Part shown: positions 62,281 through 64,000 of the stretch, piece after piece
How positions within the stretch are numbered: position 1 is the first letter of the stretch
Layout: each line of letters begins with the position of its first letter
Origin: Cryptomeria japonica
Taxonomy: Eukaryota; Streptophyta; Pinopsida; Cupressales; Cupressaceae
Reading direction: 5' to 3'
Assembly: GCF_030272615.1 (NCBI RefSeq)
Contig: NC_081413.1
Span: 441,525,038-441,589,037 of the forward strand
DNA: 64,000 nucleotides
The notes under the pieces: model-generated
Told to the model about the DNA's origin: nothing
The model's input: the letters and a program-made list of their open reading frames with translations, nothing else
Database searches by the model: none
Translations under genes and position numbers: made by a program

Positions 62281-62625
62281 TTTTTCGAGATGCAAACCTA
62301 GGGTTTACACTTGTACCACTGACCAGCTTCGACCGGAACTCAAAAATTCCAAGTTTTGACCTAAAAAGCTAAATCCCTAGATTTTAGGCTTTTTGCTTTT
62401 TCGGGATGCAAACCTAAGGTTTACACTTGTACCACTGACCAGCTTCGATCGGAACTTGAAAATTCCAAGTTTTGACCTAAAAAGCTAAATCCCTAGATTT
62501 TAGGCTTTTTGCTTTTTCGGGATGCAAACCTGGGGTTTACACTTGTACCACTGACCAGCTTCAACCAGAACTCGAAAATTCCAAGTTTTGACCCAAAAAG
62601 CTAAGTTCCTATATTTTAGGGGGTC
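62281..62625 (+). repeat. 116-bp tandem repeat, three copies
   Basis: Units start at 62281, 62397 and 62513, each beginning TTTTTCGGGATGCAAACC or a variant and containing ACTTGTACCACTGACCAGC and AATTCCAAGTTTTGACC. The exact 116-bp spacing and few differences indicate recent amplification. There is no ORF. Confidence 0.9.
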
Positions 62626-62884
62626 ATGGCACCTTCAAAGGATAATCAGCTCGAAAAATCATCCTGATCCTCAAATGTCCTGAAATTTGGCTAAGTCTGG
62701 AATGTCATCCTGATCTTGAAATTTGACTAAGTCTGGAAAATTGGAGAATTCTCCAAAAACTAGATTTTGCATTATTAGTCCTAGAGGCCCGAAACCACTC
62801 TCAAACATCCTGACAATATCTATGAAATATAACTTAAAGTATAAGTGGTATTTCAACTTATACTTAAATGTTATATTTCATATA

Positions 62885-64000
62885 TAGTTCGCCCTCTTGA
62901 GAGCCTCCAAATGTCCGCCTTGAAGAGCAAAGGTCTAGAAGTCCGCCCATGTTGGAGATGTCTAAAAGTTCGCCATGTTGGGAGGTAGACCAAAACTCTG
63001 CCAAGATGGGAGAGATGCTTGAAGTCCGCCCAAGAGGAGGGATGCCTAAAGTCCGCCCTAGGAGGTGTCTCCAAAGTCCGCTCAAGGTGGGAGAGATGCC
63101 TAAAGTCCGCCCAAGGAGGTGTCTCCAAAGTCCGCTCAAGGTGGGAGTGTTGCCTAAAGTCCGCCTTGCATGGAGCAACTCCAAAGTCCACCATAGGTTG
63201 AAGAGGCCATGGTGGCCAACACTCCAAAGTCCGCCATGTATGTGTAGGGTGCATAGGGGTGTAGCCTAAAGTCCGCCCAAGCATGCCAAGTGATGAGAAG
63301 CCAAGTCTACACTCCGCCATAGGTTAGAGAGCCATGAGGAGGTGTCTCCAAAGTCCGCCCAAGGTGGGAGAGATGATAGAAGTCCGCCCAAGTTGGGGAC
63401 ACCACCAAAGTCCGCCCAAGACGAGAGACCACCAAAGTCCGCCCAAGATGGGAGCCGCCACCAAAGTCTGCCCAAGATGGGAGGTCATGTATGAGCCCTC
63501 TCCCAAGTCCCCCAAAGTAAGAGAGCAAGGTAGGAGGTGCCAAGTTTAAAGTCCTCCAAGGGTAAAGAGAGCTACGAGGAGGGACCTTCAAAGTCCGCCC
63601 CATGCCTTAGCCAAAATTTCGCCTTGATGGAGAGCCATGAGGAGAGACCTTCAAAGTCCGCCCCATGCCTTAGCCAAAATTTCACCATGTAGGAGTCAAC
63701 ACTCAAGTCCGCCCCACCTAAGGAGGTCATGTGGGTGCTAAGGCCCAAGTCCGCCAAGGTTGAAGGGGGCCATTAAGGAGGCCATGTAGGTGCCAAGCTC
63801 CAAGTCCGCCATGCTGATGGAGGTCACATGGGTGCTAAGGCCCAATTCTGCCAAGGTTGAAGGGGGCCATGAAGGAGGCAATGGAGGAGCTCACTCCCAA
63901 GTCCGCCATGTTTGAAGAGACCATGGTGGAGCTAAGCCTAAAGTCCGCCCCACTTTGATGGAGGTCATGTGGGAACAAGGGTCAAAGTCCACCCCAATGC
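62885..64000 (+). repeat. GTCCGCC-word array
   Basis: About 23 copies of GTCCGCC or GTCCGCT, all in the same orientation, usually preceded by CAA or CTAAA and followed by CAAGGTGGGAGAG-like words, at irregular 20-70 bp spacing, plus several degenerate ones such as TTCGCC and GTCCACC. Open frames on both strands reflect the repeat and have no protein features. The array continues beyond the window. Confidence 0.85.

Larger units (their letters stand above)
61893..64000 (+). repeat. Second large putative LTR, right-truncated by window
   Basis: Starts TGTGACCTTTTTCACACATC, like 29529, and continues CGCCCCATTGCAAATGGGGACC. It shares T-rich words such as TATTTTTAGAAAGT with that copy. It contains the 116-bp tandem repeat and the GTCCGCC array. 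It lies in the probable RopGAP intron; its promoter and end are beyond the window. Confidence 0.45.

Noticed and set aside
62864-63757. Several overlapping open frames of 60-150 codons on both strands
   Set aside because: They are low-complexity by-products of the GTCCGCC array, occur in multiple frames at once and show no conserved domain.

Overview
The window reads as plant nuclear DNA dominated by nested transposable elements, most likely from a gymnosperm. The plant assignment rests on Copia polyproteins, an L1-type LINE with a DUF4283-like ORF1, a plant hAT transposase and, above all, a plant-specific Rop GTPase-activating protein (RopGAP) exon. The gymnosperm assignment is inference, from long LTRs, layered nesting, heavy C-to-T decay and a first intron of at least 6 kb. 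I see no bacterial operons, tRNA, rRNA or CRISPR array. The only likely host gene is exon 1 of the RopGAP (57447-57835, + strand); its other exons are not visible.

Layout, left to right. 1-5930: minus-strand Copia element A (3' LTR part, RT/RNase H, integrase, protease/gag, primer-binding site, first part of the 5' LTR). 5931-8359: truncated plus-strand Copia element E (LTR, PBS, a gag with one stop-free frame, start of a second ORF), breaking into A's LTR. 8360-10941: truncated second copy B of the A family (gag/protease plus one full 1.4-kb LTR). 10942-12981: unassigned repeat DNA with an array of about 11 imperfect palindromes and a 163-bp tandem duplication. 12982-26828: nearly complete plus-strand Copia element C with target-site duplication (TSD) CTAAA; a 7.1-kb minus-strand LINE (13966-21098) sits in its 5' LTR. 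26834-33528: unassigned repeats including a large putative LTR from 29529. 33534-54078: minus-strand Copia element D (TSD CTTCA), split in its integrase region by a 13.4-kb hAT element (37215-50627, TSD GTTCTGGT). The hAT carries a decayed transposase, GCGAG-rich repeats, a solo Copia LTR (TSD GAATT) and an unidentified decayed ORF of about 1150 codons. 54084-57446: unassigned DNA, a degenerate tandem repeat and the RopGAP upstream region. 57836-64000: probable RopGAP intron 1, with a small LTR and the start of a second large LTR holding a 116-bp tandem repeat and a GTCCGCC array.

Relative order from the nesting: C inserted into a pre-existing 163-bp duplication, then the LINE into C's LTR; D inserted first, then the hAT into D, then at least the solo-LTR element into the hAT. 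Most element ORFs are broken mainly by in-frame TAG codons at positions where Gln is expected, which suggests CAG-to-TAG deamination in CHG-methylated DNA.

The parts I could not assign to a known family, and the best candidates for something new, are the third ORF fused behind a truncated RNase H in the LINE (14140-15430), the long decayed ORF inside the hAT (44120-47580), the palindrome array (12033-12632) and the GTCCGCC array (62885-64000). All boundaries and translations were read by eye.
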